Shown in pieces: positions 34,917-42,810 of a DNA stretch of 64,000 bases. The position numbers and the translations under genes were made by a program. How positions within the stretch are numbered: position 1 is the stretch's first letter; each line of letters starts with the position of its first letter. The stretch is taken from contig NZ_JAIQWW010000022.1 in assembly GCF_020164455.1 (NCBI RefSeq), positions 1 through 64,000 of the forward strand, in the 5' to 3' direction. Source of the stretch: Phyllobacterium chamaecytisi. Its GTDB lineage: Bacteria; Pseudomonadota; Alphaproteobacteria; Rhizobiales; Rhizobiaceae. The notes below the pieces were generated by a model. The model had not been told where the DNA came from. It searched no databases and saw nothing but the letters and a program-made list of their open reading frames with translations.

Positions 34917-35478
34917 TTACGTTTCTCCTCCATTGATCACTTTGGCTACGCGCCTCGGTGGGATTGGCCGTCGATTCCCCGGTCGGGCGTCTGTGGGCAG
35001 AGGTTGTCAAAAAGCGGCTTGCTGCAAGTCCGGCGAGTGCCGCGACCCCAAGAAAGGCCAACGGTTGCCGCCGACCGAAATCCCCCGCCATATTTGCAAC
35101 TTCTCTGAGTTCACGGTCCTCAATATCCTTTGCATAGGATTTAACCGTCGAGCCGAGTTCCCTGGCATACTGGCCTACCTGTGCGTCTTCTCCGGATTGC
35201 ATCTCTGCGCCGACCTTTTCCAAGGCTGTCCCGATCGAGGCAGCATAGCGGGCTGCAATATTCTTTTGCTTGGATGCGACTTCCTCGACTTTGCCGGAAG
35301 CTTCCTGCAGCTGCTCTTTGGCCTTGTCTTTTACGGTGCCAAAATCATCGGAGGCTTTGCGCCTCAGATCACCAAATGATGGCTTGGTTTCTATAGTCCC
35401 GGAAATAGCATCCGGCTGATCGCCATGAGCAGACGCACCAGATCGAGATCTCGTCTCTTTTTGAGAATGGTCTTGCAT
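34909..35478 (-). CDS. Nutrient-deprivation-induced-like membrane protein
   Basis: A 189-residue protein. A disordered N-terminus is followed by a long coiled region (FGTVKDKAKEQLQEASGKVE, about 47-66), then one membrane helix (LAFLGVAALAGLAASRFL, about 145-162) and a basic tail. Rhizobial relatives are annotated nutrient deprivation-induced protein. ATG 35478 has GGAGGG upstream; the longer frame from 35526 lacks a site. First gene of the operon. Confidence 0.82.
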   Translation of the reverse strand: MQDHSQKETRSRSGASAHGDQPDAISGTIETKPSFGDLRRKASDDFGTVKDKAKEQLQEASGKVEEVASKQKNIAARYAASIGTALEKVGAEMQSGEDAQVGQYARELGSTVKSYAKDIEDRELREVANMAGDFGRRQPLAFLGVAALAGLAASRFLTTSAHRRPTGESTANPTEARSQSDQWRRNVND

Positions 35479-35527
35479 CGTTCCCTCCAGTCGCCGCGGT
35501 TGGTACGCGATGTTGAATTGCATCACG

Positions 35528-35552
35528 AACTTTAGATGGAGGTAAAAGTTCC
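35528..35552 (-). promoter_or_regulatory. EcfG-type stress promoter for the four-gene operon
   Basis: Minus strand GGAAC (35552-35548), 16 bases, AGTT (35531-35528), 50 bases from ATG 35478. Transcription covers 35478 to 32648. Confidence 0.82.
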
Positions 35553-35727
35553 CGGTCGTTGTTTGGATTTTTGAAATTAAGACGAGTGACGTGGCCGTTT
35601 CGAATGATCGTCATCGGAGCACGGTTTTCGGGTTCGCTGGAAGAGGCTGGGCGAGAGCTTCTGTCCAACGCGAATGAGCGACTGTCCATTCACATTTCGG
35701 CGACGCCCGCCGCGATTCACAATCGCT

Positions 35728-35752
35728 GGAACAAAAGTCCTGAGCGATGGTT
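35728..35752 (+). promoter_or_regulatory. EcfG-type stress promoter for 35781
   Basis: GGAAC 35728-35732, 16 bases, GGTT 35749-35752, 28 bases before the ATG. Confidence 0.78.
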
Positions 35753-35780
35753 GATTGCAGATAACGGAGGATGCCTTTTC

Positions 35781-36167
35781 ATGAGGATCATAAAAAGACA
35801 TATTACTGCTCGTGAAGGCGGTGGCGGCCATACCGTCGAGTTTGTCTACGAGGATGGAAAACGGGCTTCGGTTGATCTGTCCGAGGCGAATTCTGTCGGT
35901 GTCGGCGAAGACGAGCTTATTCGTCAGGCAGAGCGTTTGCTCGACCAAATAGACGAAAGCGGGGTGCGAGGGGATTTGCCTCCGTATGATGCCGGGGAAC
36001 GACAGAAATCTCCAAGTGCTCAAATGGCGAGCTCCTCGGGAACGGATTTCTCAACCACTCCTGATCAGCCGGAAGGGCCGCTTGCCCCAAAAAACCCGCT
36101 CCTTGAGGAGCAGGACGACGACGCCAATATTGTCGGGCTCGAGGGCGAAGGCATTCTCAAGCCTTAG
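35781..36167 (+). CDS. Hypothetical acidic protein
   Basis: A 128-residue protein. The N-terminal half is ordered (MRIIKRHITAREGGGGHTVE; DELIRQAERLLDQIDESGVR), the C-terminal half is acidic and disordered. GGAGG precedes ATG 35781, and the promoter at 35728 excludes a longer start at 35559. No family recognised. Divergent from the membrane operon, each with its own stress promoter. Confidence 0.75.
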   Translation: MRIIKRHITAREGGGGHTVEFVYEDGKRASVDLSEANSVGVGEDELIRQAERLLDQIDESGVRGDLPPYDAGERQKSPSAQMASSSGTDFSTTPDQPEGPLAPKNPLLEEQDDDANIVGLEGEGILKP

Positions 36168-36307
36168 GCGAGCAGGCAGCAGCTCCCATGCATCACCTAT
36201 GCCGGGAATGCGCTATCTACCGATCTGCTCCTTGCTGACCTGACATTGATTGTCTCGTGCGAATGAGGATGCGGCGGACACCGGTTACTGACGCGAAGAC
36301 GCAACAC

Positions 36308-37285
36308 CTACGGATCGGCCTGGAATCCTTCAAGCTGCGCCAATACCGTACATCTTAACCCCTCAATGGCATACTCCAAATCGACCTGGTTCGGCGTGCC
36401 TGCGATACCGCTTTTTACCAGCCTGGTGCCCAGACCCTCGACGGTGGGTTCCACAACCGGCGGCCCGTTCGTTTCCCTCCAATCAAGTTTGAATGCCGGT
36501 TCCTCATTCATTTCCGCGATCCCCCATACAACGGATATCTGGCCTTGCGAGGTAGAAAGAGCGCCATACTTGAAGGCATTGGTTGTGAGTTCGTGCAGCA
36601 GCATCGCCAAGGACAACGCCGACTGGGGACCCACCTGTATCTCGGGTCCGTTGAGACTGAACTGACTGCCGCGCCCGTCCTGATCGAGATTGATCGCCCT
36701 TTCGATCAAGGTACGAACTGCGATCCGTTCGCCATATCCAGTCAATAACAAGTCGTGCGCTCGTCCCAGAACTCCAAGACGCTGGCTGATCGAAAGGCGG
36801 GCGGCCTCGATATTATCCGCTCGGCGTAGAGACTGATTGACGATGCCCTGGACCATTGCCAGCTGGTTCTTCAACCGATGGCTCAGTTCCTGACTCAACA
36901 TCGACTGTAGCTCCTCCGCCCGCTTTTGCTGCGTTCGGTCGCGAACGATCTTGAGAAAGCCTTCTGCGGCACCGTCGTCGTGAAGTCGCAGCATTTCACC
37001 GCTTGCCCAAAACCTGGAGCCATCCTTGCGCACATGCCAACGCTCATCAGTCGCTCGGCCGTTTTGCAGCGCGTTTGCCAGTTCTTTGCCGGGAATATTG
37101 TGCGCACGGTCATCGCTCGTGAAGATGATATCGGCGGGCAGTCCCAACACCTCATCCTCGGTCCAGCCAAAGATATTCTCAGCGCCGGTGCTCCACGAGG
37201 TGACATTGCCGGAAAGGTCAGCAGTGATAATGGCGTAATCGATCGCGCTCTCGAGAACCATTTCCGCGATACCTCTGTTCGTCAT
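36308..37285 (-). CDS. PAS-HWE sensor histidine kinase
   Basis: A 325-residue cytoplasmic sensor. One PAS/PAC domain (about 8-122, with WSTGAENIFGWTEDEVLG and VRKDGSRFWASGEM). The HWE-type dimerisation box LSQELSHRLKNQLAMVQGIV has the phospho-His near residue 140. The ATPase domain carries LHELTTNAFKYGAL and GLGTRLVKSGI. HWE kinases feed the PhyR-NepR-EcfG stress pathway in several alphaproteobacteria; that role here is inference. No stress promoter is seen. Confidence 0.9.
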   Translation of the reverse strand: MTNRGIAEMVLESAIDYAIITADLSGNVTSWSTGAENIFGWTEDEVLGLPADIIFTSDDRAHNIPGKELANALQNGRATDERWHVRKDGSRFWASGEMLRLHDDGAAEGFLKIVRDRTQQKRAEELQSMLSQELSHRLKNQLAMVQGIVNQSLRRADNIEAARLSISQRLGVLGRAHDLLLTGYGERIAVRTLIERAINLDQDGRGSQFSLNGPEIQVGPQSALSLAMLLHELTTNAFKYGALSTSQGQISVVWGIAEMNEEPAFKLDWRETNGPPVVEPTVEGLGTRLVKSGIAGTPNQVDLEYAIEGLRCTVLAQLEGFQADP

Positions 37286-37594
37286 TAGGCAGCATCCTTA
37301 ACGACTTGACAGTTCCCGAGGAACCTAAATGTGGAACAGAAAAACTTCAACGCAAAATGATGTGGTCCGGACGAGGTCACTCATGCAAAATATCGCCAAA
37401 CCTGTCTCTAGAGTAAGCGCTGAGCATCACCCTGTTTATCCCACTATTCCACTTTGGCCTCCCGGTCGAGAGACCACACCTGCGGATGTTTATGTTGTCG
37501 GAACACAATGGCCCGCGAAGAACAAGCTGTCAGGCAAAGATGAACCGCGTTTTTCCAATAGTTCCGAACGAAGCTCAGAGCCAACTCAGGCCTG
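37286..37594. other. Intergenic region, one doubtful frame
   Basis: A 90-residue plus-strand frame at 37329-37601 has no family, poor ribosome site and runs into the next gene; I do not call it. Confidence 0.35.
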
Positions 37595-37861
37595 TCACTG
37601 ATCCTTGGAGATGAATTTGTTAAAGCGGCTCATTTTTCCATCCGCAGTCTTGTCCTGATAAAGGAAAGCCAGCTTTCGTTCGTCAAAAACCTGGAAAAAG
37701 TCGTTCCACGAAATCTTCTCTAGACCTTCTTCCGGCTCACCGAAATCAATACGCAGGATACCGCCTTCTCCGCTTTCCGCGACTTTAGATGGAACGCCCT
37801 TTCGCTCTTCCGCACAGCGCTGGATCGTCTTGTGATCAGTTGTCGTTTTGCTGTCGGTCAT
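37595..37861 (-). CDS. Small hypothetical protein
   Basis: An 88-residue protein with an ordered core (GGILRIDFGEPEEGLEKISW, NDFFQVFDERKLAFLYQD) and a disordered N-terminus. AGGAAAGAGG directly precedes the ATG. The pattern is one I associate with conserved small rhizobial proteins of unknown function. Confidence 0.7.
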   Translation of the reverse strand: MTDSKTTTDHKTIQRCAEERKGVPSKVAESGEGGILRIDFGEPEEGLEKISWNDFFQVFDERKLAFLYQDKTADGKMSRFNKFISKDQ

Positions 37862-37896
37862 CCTCTCTTTCCTCGCTGTTACTTTGCGGCCTGCAA

Positions 37897-38004
37897 CTAC
37901 TTGGCGGGTGCTCGCCTATCGCGTTCATTCTCTTTCGCATCGTTCTTGAAAGTGGCATCACCGCCAGATTTACCGGACAGCACTCGGGGGTTTGCACTTG
38001 CCAT
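37897..38004 (-). CDS. Possible 35-residue hydrophilic peptide
   Basis: The frame reads MASANPRVLSGKSGGDATFK, then NDAKENERDRRAPAK. It is charged and disordered like other small stress peptides here, but the ribosome site is weak. Confidence 0.35.
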   Translation of the reverse strand: MASANPRVLSGKSGGDATFKNDAKENERDRRAPAK

Positions 38005-38138
38005 ACCATCATCTGTCGGGCCATGCCTGATGCGGGCATACTGCCCCTTGGCATCCGCTTGCGGTGAACTCTTTACCTCGTCTTTCCCAGGTATTTTGGC
38101 CTATTACCTCCTTTTGCAGGGCAGCTTGTGACCAAACT

Positions 38139-38666
38139 CTACTTGTTTAAATCCTCAGCCATCATCAGATGGTGTTCCAAAGCTGGACGAGTTTTTGCGG
38201 CCCAGGCCTTCAGGTCAGCGTTCTCGCCCTCGTCGCCATACCGTTTGAAGAGATCAACCGCATCCTTGTGAGCGGACACCTGGTCCGCATGATATTGTTC
38301 GGTAAAATCCGCACCCTGCAAACCCTTTAGTTTGTCGAGCGTTTCCTGCTGCGCTTCGGTCATGGAGGTCGGAAGTGCGGCCTTGACCTTGCCACCATCA
38401 ACCAGCTGTTTCATTTCATCGGTTGTTTTCTGATGATCTGCAACCATCTGCTGCGCAAACGTTTTTGTCGGGGCGTCGGCACGCTCGAGAGCAAGCTTGC
38501 TCGACTCGATCTCGAACATGTCACTCGTCGCGGCCTTCAGTACGAAATCCTCTGTCGTAGGTGCAACGCCTATCAAAGAGTTAACTCCTGTTTTTTCAGT
38601 AGCCGACTGGGCAAAGGCGGGGCCGGCCAAGAGGATAGCAAGCGCAGTCATAGCAAATGGTTTCAT
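38139..38666 (-). CDS. DUF4142 periplasmic protein
   Basis: A 175-residue exported helical-bundle protein. Signal peptide about 1-20 (ending AFAQ). DUF4142 ferritin-like layout: DFVLKAATSDMFEIESSKLA, FAQQMVADHQKT, LDKLKGLQGADFTEQYHADQ and HHLMMAEDL. Conserved Glu/His residues suggest a metal site. ATG 38666 follows AGGAGA. Promoter 29 bases upstream has the classic CGTT -10. Paralogue at 58356. Confidence 0.9.
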   Translation of the reverse strand: MKPFAMTALAILLAGPAFAQSATEKTGVNSLIGVAPTTEDFVLKAATSDMFEIESSKLALERADAPTKTFAQQMVADHQKTTDEMKQLVDGGKVKAALPTSMTEAQQETLDKLKGLQGADFTEQYHADQVSAHKDAVDLFKRYGDEGENADLKAWAAKTRPALEHHLMMAEDLNK

Positions 38667-38694
38667 GGCGGTTCTCCTGTTTTTCTGTCCACCC

Positions 38695-38719
38695 AACGTC
38701 CTAATTGCTGCAATGTTCC
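38695..38719 (-). promoter_or_regulatory. EcfG-type stress promoter for DUF4142
   Basis: Minus strand GGAAC (38719-38715), 16 bases, CGTT (38698-38695). Confidence 0.8.
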
Positions 38720-38968
38720 TCGCTCGCTAGCCCAGATGAATACATTTTGCTGAGGTGGCTTCGTCGTCTCCATCTCGGGACCGCGGAAACACGGTGCCGA
38801 TCAACACCGCTTCGCGCGTGGCTTTGCCAAGGCTGCTGATGATCCTCGGTTCGACAGCATGGTCCTGTTCCGGTTTTGTCGGCCGTCTCAGGTCCTGCAA
38901 TATAAGGCGCCGTTCTTCGTTCCGGATGCAAATAGGCACGAAAACAAGAGAGACGCTGTGCCTCGGTG

Positions 38969-38993
38969 GAACCATCGAACGTCCAGCATGTTC
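38969..38993 (+). promoter_or_regulatory. EcfG-type stress promoter for 39021 (TGTT variant)
   Basis: GGAAC 38969-38973, 16 bases, TGTT 38990-38993, 27 bases before ATG 39021. Confidence 0.65.
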
Positions 38994-39020
38994 ACCTTCA
39001 ACACGAAAAGGATGAACGCG

Positions 39021-39356
39021 ATGGACAAAAATTCACAACCTCCGGTCCGGGAAACAGCCAGAGAGGCGCGTCAGGGTCTTCTTGGCAAACCGATACTGAT
39101 GGTGTTGATCGGGGGGCTATTCTTAGCTGCAGTGGCTTGGGGTGTCGCCGAAATTTATGGCGAGAGCACCGATAACAATGCCTCACAAACAAATCAGCAG
39201 AATAACCCGGGTAATCAAAATGCCCAGCCTGGTGACGTTACAAGTCCTTCCCCAGACCTGCCGAATGCGAATCCCGCGGTAGACAAGGATCCCACACCGC
39301 AAACGGGGACCGGCGGCGATAGCCAGACAAAAAATCCGCCAAACACGCAGCCGTAA
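39021..39356 (+). CDS. Single-helix membrane protein with disordered tail
   Basis: A 111-residue protein: a short basic cytoplasmic N-terminus, one membrane helix (PILMVLIGGLFLAAVAWGVA, about 24-43), then a long Asn/Gln/Pro-rich disordered periplasmic tail. AAGGA sits eight bases before ATG 39021; a second ATG at 39012 overlaps that site. Function unknown. Confidence 0.75.
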   Translation: MDKNSQPPVRETAREARQGLLGKPILMVLIGGLFLAAVAWGVAEIYGESTDNNASQTNQQNNPGNQNAQPGDVTSPSPDLPNANPAVDKDPTPQTGTGGDSQTKNPPNTQP

Positions 39357-39499
39357 GGAAGATAAAGACAAGGCGAAAGGAGCACCAAAACAGTGGTGAC
39401 AACAACTCTACGCGGCGAATTTGAACGTCGATGAACATGTTGAGCACGGTGGCGGAATTTGCGATATCGCCGGAGAAGCTTCGTTCTCTTCAGCTCAAG

Positions 39500-39742
39500 T
39501 CAGTGACGAGCCATTGGTGGATACTTCCTGATACCCGGCCATGGCCGACGAAAGCCACGTTTCTGATCCGTGTGCCTGGCCGCCTCATCCAATTTTCTCA
39601 ACAGATCTTCGAACATCCGGTCGGATGCGATCGGAAGCTTATATCGGAATCGCAACGCTTCTCTAAACTCGCGCATACTCACTTGTTCCTTAAAATTACG
39701 GAACTGTTTCCTCTTGTTCAAGTCATCATCATGGTCTGACAT
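39500..39742 (-). CDS. Small basic hypothetical protein
   Basis: An 80-residue protein, helical and charged (LNKRKQFRNFKEQVSMREFR; RMFEDLLRKLDEAARHTDQK). No family recognised. An exact EcfG-type promoter ends 30 bases upstream of ATG 39742, which is the main support for it being a gene. Confidence 0.65.
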   Translation of the reverse strand: MSDHDDDLNKRKQFRNFKEQVSMREFREALRFRYKLPIASDRMFEDLLRKLDEAARHTDQKRGFRRPWPGIRKYPPMARH

Positions 39743-39771
39743 CAGAACGGTCCCAAAGGAATTCCACCACC

Positions 39772-39796
39772 AACTTCAGGGCCGGGAAATCGTTCC
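39772..39796 (-). promoter_or_regulatory. EcfG-type stress promoter for 39500
   Basis: Minus strand GGAAC (39796-39792), 16 bases, AGTT (39775-39772). Confidence 0.72.
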
Positions 39797-39895
39797 CCGT
39801 GCGCAACAAAAATCATTCCCAAACGCGCCATTGAATGGGTCAAAGTCGTCGGCGGCAAATTCAGTGACGGTAGTCCAGCCAACTGCATGGCGCCG

Positions 39896-39920
39896 GAAAC
39901 CATTTGGGTGGGAAAACGTT
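39896..39920 (+). promoter_or_regulatory. Near-consensus stress promoter for the LOV kinase
   Basis: GAAAC 39896-39900, 16 bases, CGTT 39917-39920, 34 bases before the TTG start at 39955. One mismatch in the -35. Confidence 0.4.
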
Positions 39921-39954
39921 CTGGCTTTGGCTTTAATAGAAGGGTGTTCGTAGA

Positions 39955-40986
39955 TTGTCCGACAGCAAGCGTCGATCCGTGAAACTGCATGGTGACCGCC
40001 CGGCGGCGTCTTCGCAACGAGGATACCTGGACCGCAAGGAGCTTGCCGCAAGCGCGTTCGAGCGTACCCGCATGCCCATGGTAGTGACCGACGCCCGGCA
40101 GCTGGATTTCCCCATCGTGCTTGCCAATCAAGCCTTCCTCGAGCTGACACGCTACAGCGCCGAAGAGGTGGTCGGGCAAAATTGCCGCTTTCTTCAGGGA
40201 CCGGGGACATCGCCCGCTGCAGTTGCCGAAGTTCGATTTGCGGTGTCTCAGGAACGCGAAGCCAACGTAGAATTATTGAACTATCGAAAGGACGGTTCGG
40301 TGTTTTGGAACCAGCTGCATCTCAGTCCAATACGCGATGATGACGGGCGATTGCTCTATTACTTCGGCTCGCAGCTCGACGTCACCGAATACCGCAAGGT
40401 CCAGTACCTTGAAGCAACGGAACATCGGCTGCTCAAGGAAGTCGATCATCGCGCCAAGAATGTATTGGCCGTGGTCGAAGGCATCGTCAGGCTGAGCCGA
40501 TCCGACGATGCCGCCTTGTATGCAGCATCCATTCAGCAGCGGATTCAGGCTTTGTCGCATGCCCATGTTCTGCTCGCCGAGCGCGGCTGGCAAGAGATTG
40601 AGCTTGGGGAGATCATCAAGCGTCAAATGGAATCCTTCTCGAGTGAACGCGTCTCGATGGAAGGACCGGAGATTCTCGTTCCGGCGATGATTGTCCAACC
40701 TTTGGCACTTGTCGTGCATGAATTGCTCATCAACGCGGCCGTACACGGGTCACTGAGTGCCCCGTCGGGCCGGTTGAACATCCATTGGCAGGAAGTACCG
40801 GGACAAGGCGGCTTCAAACTTCGTTGGGAAGAAACCGGGGGCCGTACCCCCTCGTCCGATCGTCAGCCCGGTTTTGGTACGGCCATGGTCGGTGCGATGA
40901 TAGAAAAGCAGCTTCTTGGCAAGGTTGAGCGAGAATGGTCCGATGACGGCGTTGTCGTTGATATCCTCGTACCCATGAAAAGCTGA
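39955..40986 (+). CDS. LOV-HWE blue-light sensor histidine kinase
   Basis: A 343-residue soluble kinase. The LOV domain (about 35-150) has the flavin-reactive motif GQNCRFLQG with Cys77, and FWNQLHLSPIRDDDG. The HWE box is LLKEVDHRAKNVLAVVEGIV with His165; the ATPase N-box is VVHELLINAAVHGS. Brucella LOV-HK, of the same layout, feeds the general stress pathway. The start is TTG 39955, giving MSDSKRRS; AAGGG lies about ten bases upstream. Confidence 0.93.
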   Translation: MSDSKRRSVKLHGDRPAASSQRGYLDRKELAASAFERTRMPMVVTDARQLDFPIVLANQAFLELTRYSAEEVVGQNCRFLQGPGTSPAAVAEVRFAVSQEREANVELLNYRKDGSVFWNQLHLSPIRDDDGRLLYYFGSQLDVTEYRKVQYLEATEHRLLKEVDHRAKNVLAVVEGIVRLSRSDDAALYAASIQQRIQALSHAHVLLAERGWQEIELGEIIKRQMESFSSERVSMEGPEILVPAMIVQPLALVVHELLINAAVHGSLSAPSGRLNIHWQEVPGQGGFKLRWEETGGRTPSSDRQPGFGTAMVGAMIEKQLLGKVEREWSDDGVVVDILVPMKS

Positions 40987-41448
40987 TTGGTTTTCGCCGC
41001 ACCGACCCTATTTTCGGAGCTGTCATTCAGCGCCCCGAAGAGCCAAGCACGGTTCTTTGACGAGGGTGTGCGAAGCATCGTTGCGGGCGGTTGCGATAAT
41101 CGAAGAAGGGTGCCAGGACGCTTGCCCGGGAATGATGCAGCAATATGGGTACGCTCCGGGAAAACCTGTGATCGAAGTTTTTTGGCTCCCGGTACTTCCT
41201 CTTGCGCATCCGGCGATATGCGCAATCATCGGCATGATGTCAATCATTTGGCAAGGGACACGGAAAAGCTCGGCGCTGAAGCGACAAGTGAACAACGCGT
41301 TAATTGCAGGACGCGGCGATTTGGATTTCTCGAAACCATATCTGACAACCAACGGCGCGCTTCACAATCGCGCAGTGGGATGCATTTACAGCGACCGCCA
41401 TTGATTGCTAACAGCCGGCCGTAATCGCCATCAAGCTGCTTCGCCAGC
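40987..41448. other. Intergenic region, nothing recognised
   Basis: About 460 bases between convergent genes; frames on both strands have no family resemblance or ribosome site. Confidence 0.5.
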
Positions 41449-42069
41449 TTACACACGACGGCGCGCAACCCAGCTATCCAACACTTCTTCCGTCGAAGCA
41501 GTCTCGACTTGCTGGGATAACCGTTGACCGTAGAAGAGCTGCATCGCATCATGAGCCGCATCGGACGAACTGCACACTGCGTCATGAACGACAATCACCC
41601 TGAAGCCAAAGTCAACCGCTCCGAGCACGGTTGAAAGCACACAGACGTCGGTTTCGCCGCCTGTTACAACAATCGTGTGGGTGGCGCGGGTTTTTAAAAG
41701 CGTCGGTAGGTTGCCTCCAAACCAGGGAGAGTAGACGGACTTATCCACGATCGCGGCCGGTGGTGCATAGCGCTTTAGCTCGGGGACGATGTCGACCTTT
41801 GACGGGTCGACGCGATCGAGCATGAGTCCCTCCCATTTTTGATAGTAGCGGAACCAAGCTCCCCCAGCTTCGCTAAGATTTCTCGCGGGCAAGAACCGCG
41901 TGAAGATTGTTGCATCAGGGTCCCGCTCGACGAGCAAGTGAATGTTTGGCAGCACCTTGTCGAACCACGGCATCGCCCATGGGCCTTGTCCCTGGAACAA
42001 GCCTTGCATGTCGACACAGATATGGCTCGCCAGTTTATCGATTGGTCCGAACCTTAGTCCTTCGGCCAT
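41449..42069 (-). CDS. Cysteine hydrolase, isochorismatase family
   Basis: A 206-residue hydrolase. The triad is visible: Asp20 in ICVDMQGLF, Lys in IVDKSVYSPW and Cys in GGETDVCVLSTVLGAVD. Such enzymes hydrolyse amide or vinyl-ether bonds, for example nicotinamide-like compounds; substrate unknown. GAGAGG precedes the ATG. A fragment of this gene's 3' end recurs at 59062. Confidence 0.9.
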   Translation of the reverse strand: MAEGLRFGPIDKLASHICVDMQGLFQGQGPWAMPWFDKVLPNIHLLVERDPDATIFTRFLPARNLSEAGGAWFRYYQKWEGLMLDRVDPSKVDIVPELKRYAPPAAIVDKSVYSPWFGGNLPTLLKTRATHTIVVTGGETDVCVLSTVLGAVDFGFRVIVVHDAVCSSSDAAHDAMQLFYGQRLSQQVETASTEEVLDSWVARRRV

Positions 42070-42103
42070 GATGCCTCTCGTGCGTTGTTTTCCGAAAACA
42101 AAC

Positions 42104-42128
42104 AGAGCGCCATTTTTTGCGGCGCTCT
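42104..42128 (-). terminator. Terminator hairpin after the third DUF892 gene
   Basis: AGAGCGCC (42104-42111) pairs with GGCGCTCT (42121-42128), 9-base loop, between the DUF892 stop and the hydrolase start. Confidence 0.6.
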
Positions 42129-42136
42129 CATCTCAA

Positions 42137-42630
42137 TCACGCCGCCCTAGCGGCCGAATTAAGCGAGCCTTCGGCCAAAGCGGTCAAAGCTTCGGCCGTT
42201 TTGGTCTCTTCCTGCAGGGTGGTGAGAAGAAGCTTTTGCGCGTCCTTCAGTCCGAGTTCGCCTGCCCAGCGTGCCAATGTGCCGTAGCGGGCTATCTCGT
42301 AATGTTCAACCGCCTGCGCTGCTGAGACAAGCCCCGCATCCAAGGCAGCCTGCCCTTTGAAAGCCTCAAGGATCTCATCTCCTTCGGCAAGGATTCCCTC
42401 TATGGCGTCGCAGGTCTTGCCACGGCTGGCTTCCCCAGAACGTCAAAAACCTGTTGAAGACGCTCCACGTGGGCCTCCGTCTCATCGCGGTGCTTCTCAA
42501 AAGCGGCCTTCAGCTTCGGCGAGGTCGCGCCTCGTGCCATCTTGGGAAGAGCCTTCAGAATCTTGCGTTCTGCGTAATAGACGTCTTTGAGCGTTTCATG
42601 GAATAAAGTTGCCAATGTTTTTTCGGCCAT
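42137..42630 (-). pseudogene. DUF892 ferritin-like protein, frameshifted
   Basis: ATG 42630 starts MAEKTLATLFHETLKDVYYA and runs to VLGK, where the frame breaks. In the next frame ASRGKTCDAIEGIL leads into the intact end AAQAVEHYEIARYGTLARWA to 42137. One A added to the AA at about 42430-42433 would restore a protein of about 164 residues, very close to the intact copy at 20242. The promoter and terminator are intact, so the break is recent or a sequencing error. Confidence 0.82.
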
Positions 42631-42671
42631 AATGATGTCTCCTCTTGAGCGGGCGGTGATAACAGGTCCCA

Positions 42672-42696
42672 AACGCAGGAAATGAGCGAGCGTTCC
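42672..42696 (-). promoter_or_regulatory. EcfG-type stress promoter for the third DUF892 gene
   Basis: Minus strand GGAAC (42696-42692), 16 bases, CGTT (42675-42672), 42 bases from ATG 42630. Confidence 0.78.
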
Positions 42697-42810
42697 CGAG
42701 GTCCTTCTGTGTCCACCCGTGGACGCTTCTGTTGACAGATCGGACCCCCTGGCAGGCGAACCACGCCATTTTCTCTTCGTTCCGCCCATCGCATTATTTC
42801 GGTCGGGCGA

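Noticed and set aside
34384-35379. 331-residue plus-strand frame
   Set aside because: It lies opposite the four-gene membrane operon, has no family resemblance or ribosome site, and is explained by codon bias of the real genes.
37290-37314. GGAAC-like site upstream of the PAS-HWE kinase
   Set aside because: At 16 bases the -10 would read ATGC instead of NGTT, so it is not counted as a stress promoter.
37329-37601. 90-residue plus-strand frame
   Set aside because: Its end overlaps the better supported gene at 37595, and neither promoter nor ribosome site supports it.
41057-41404. 115-residue plus-strand frame
   Set aside because: No family, no ribosome site, convergent intergenic region.
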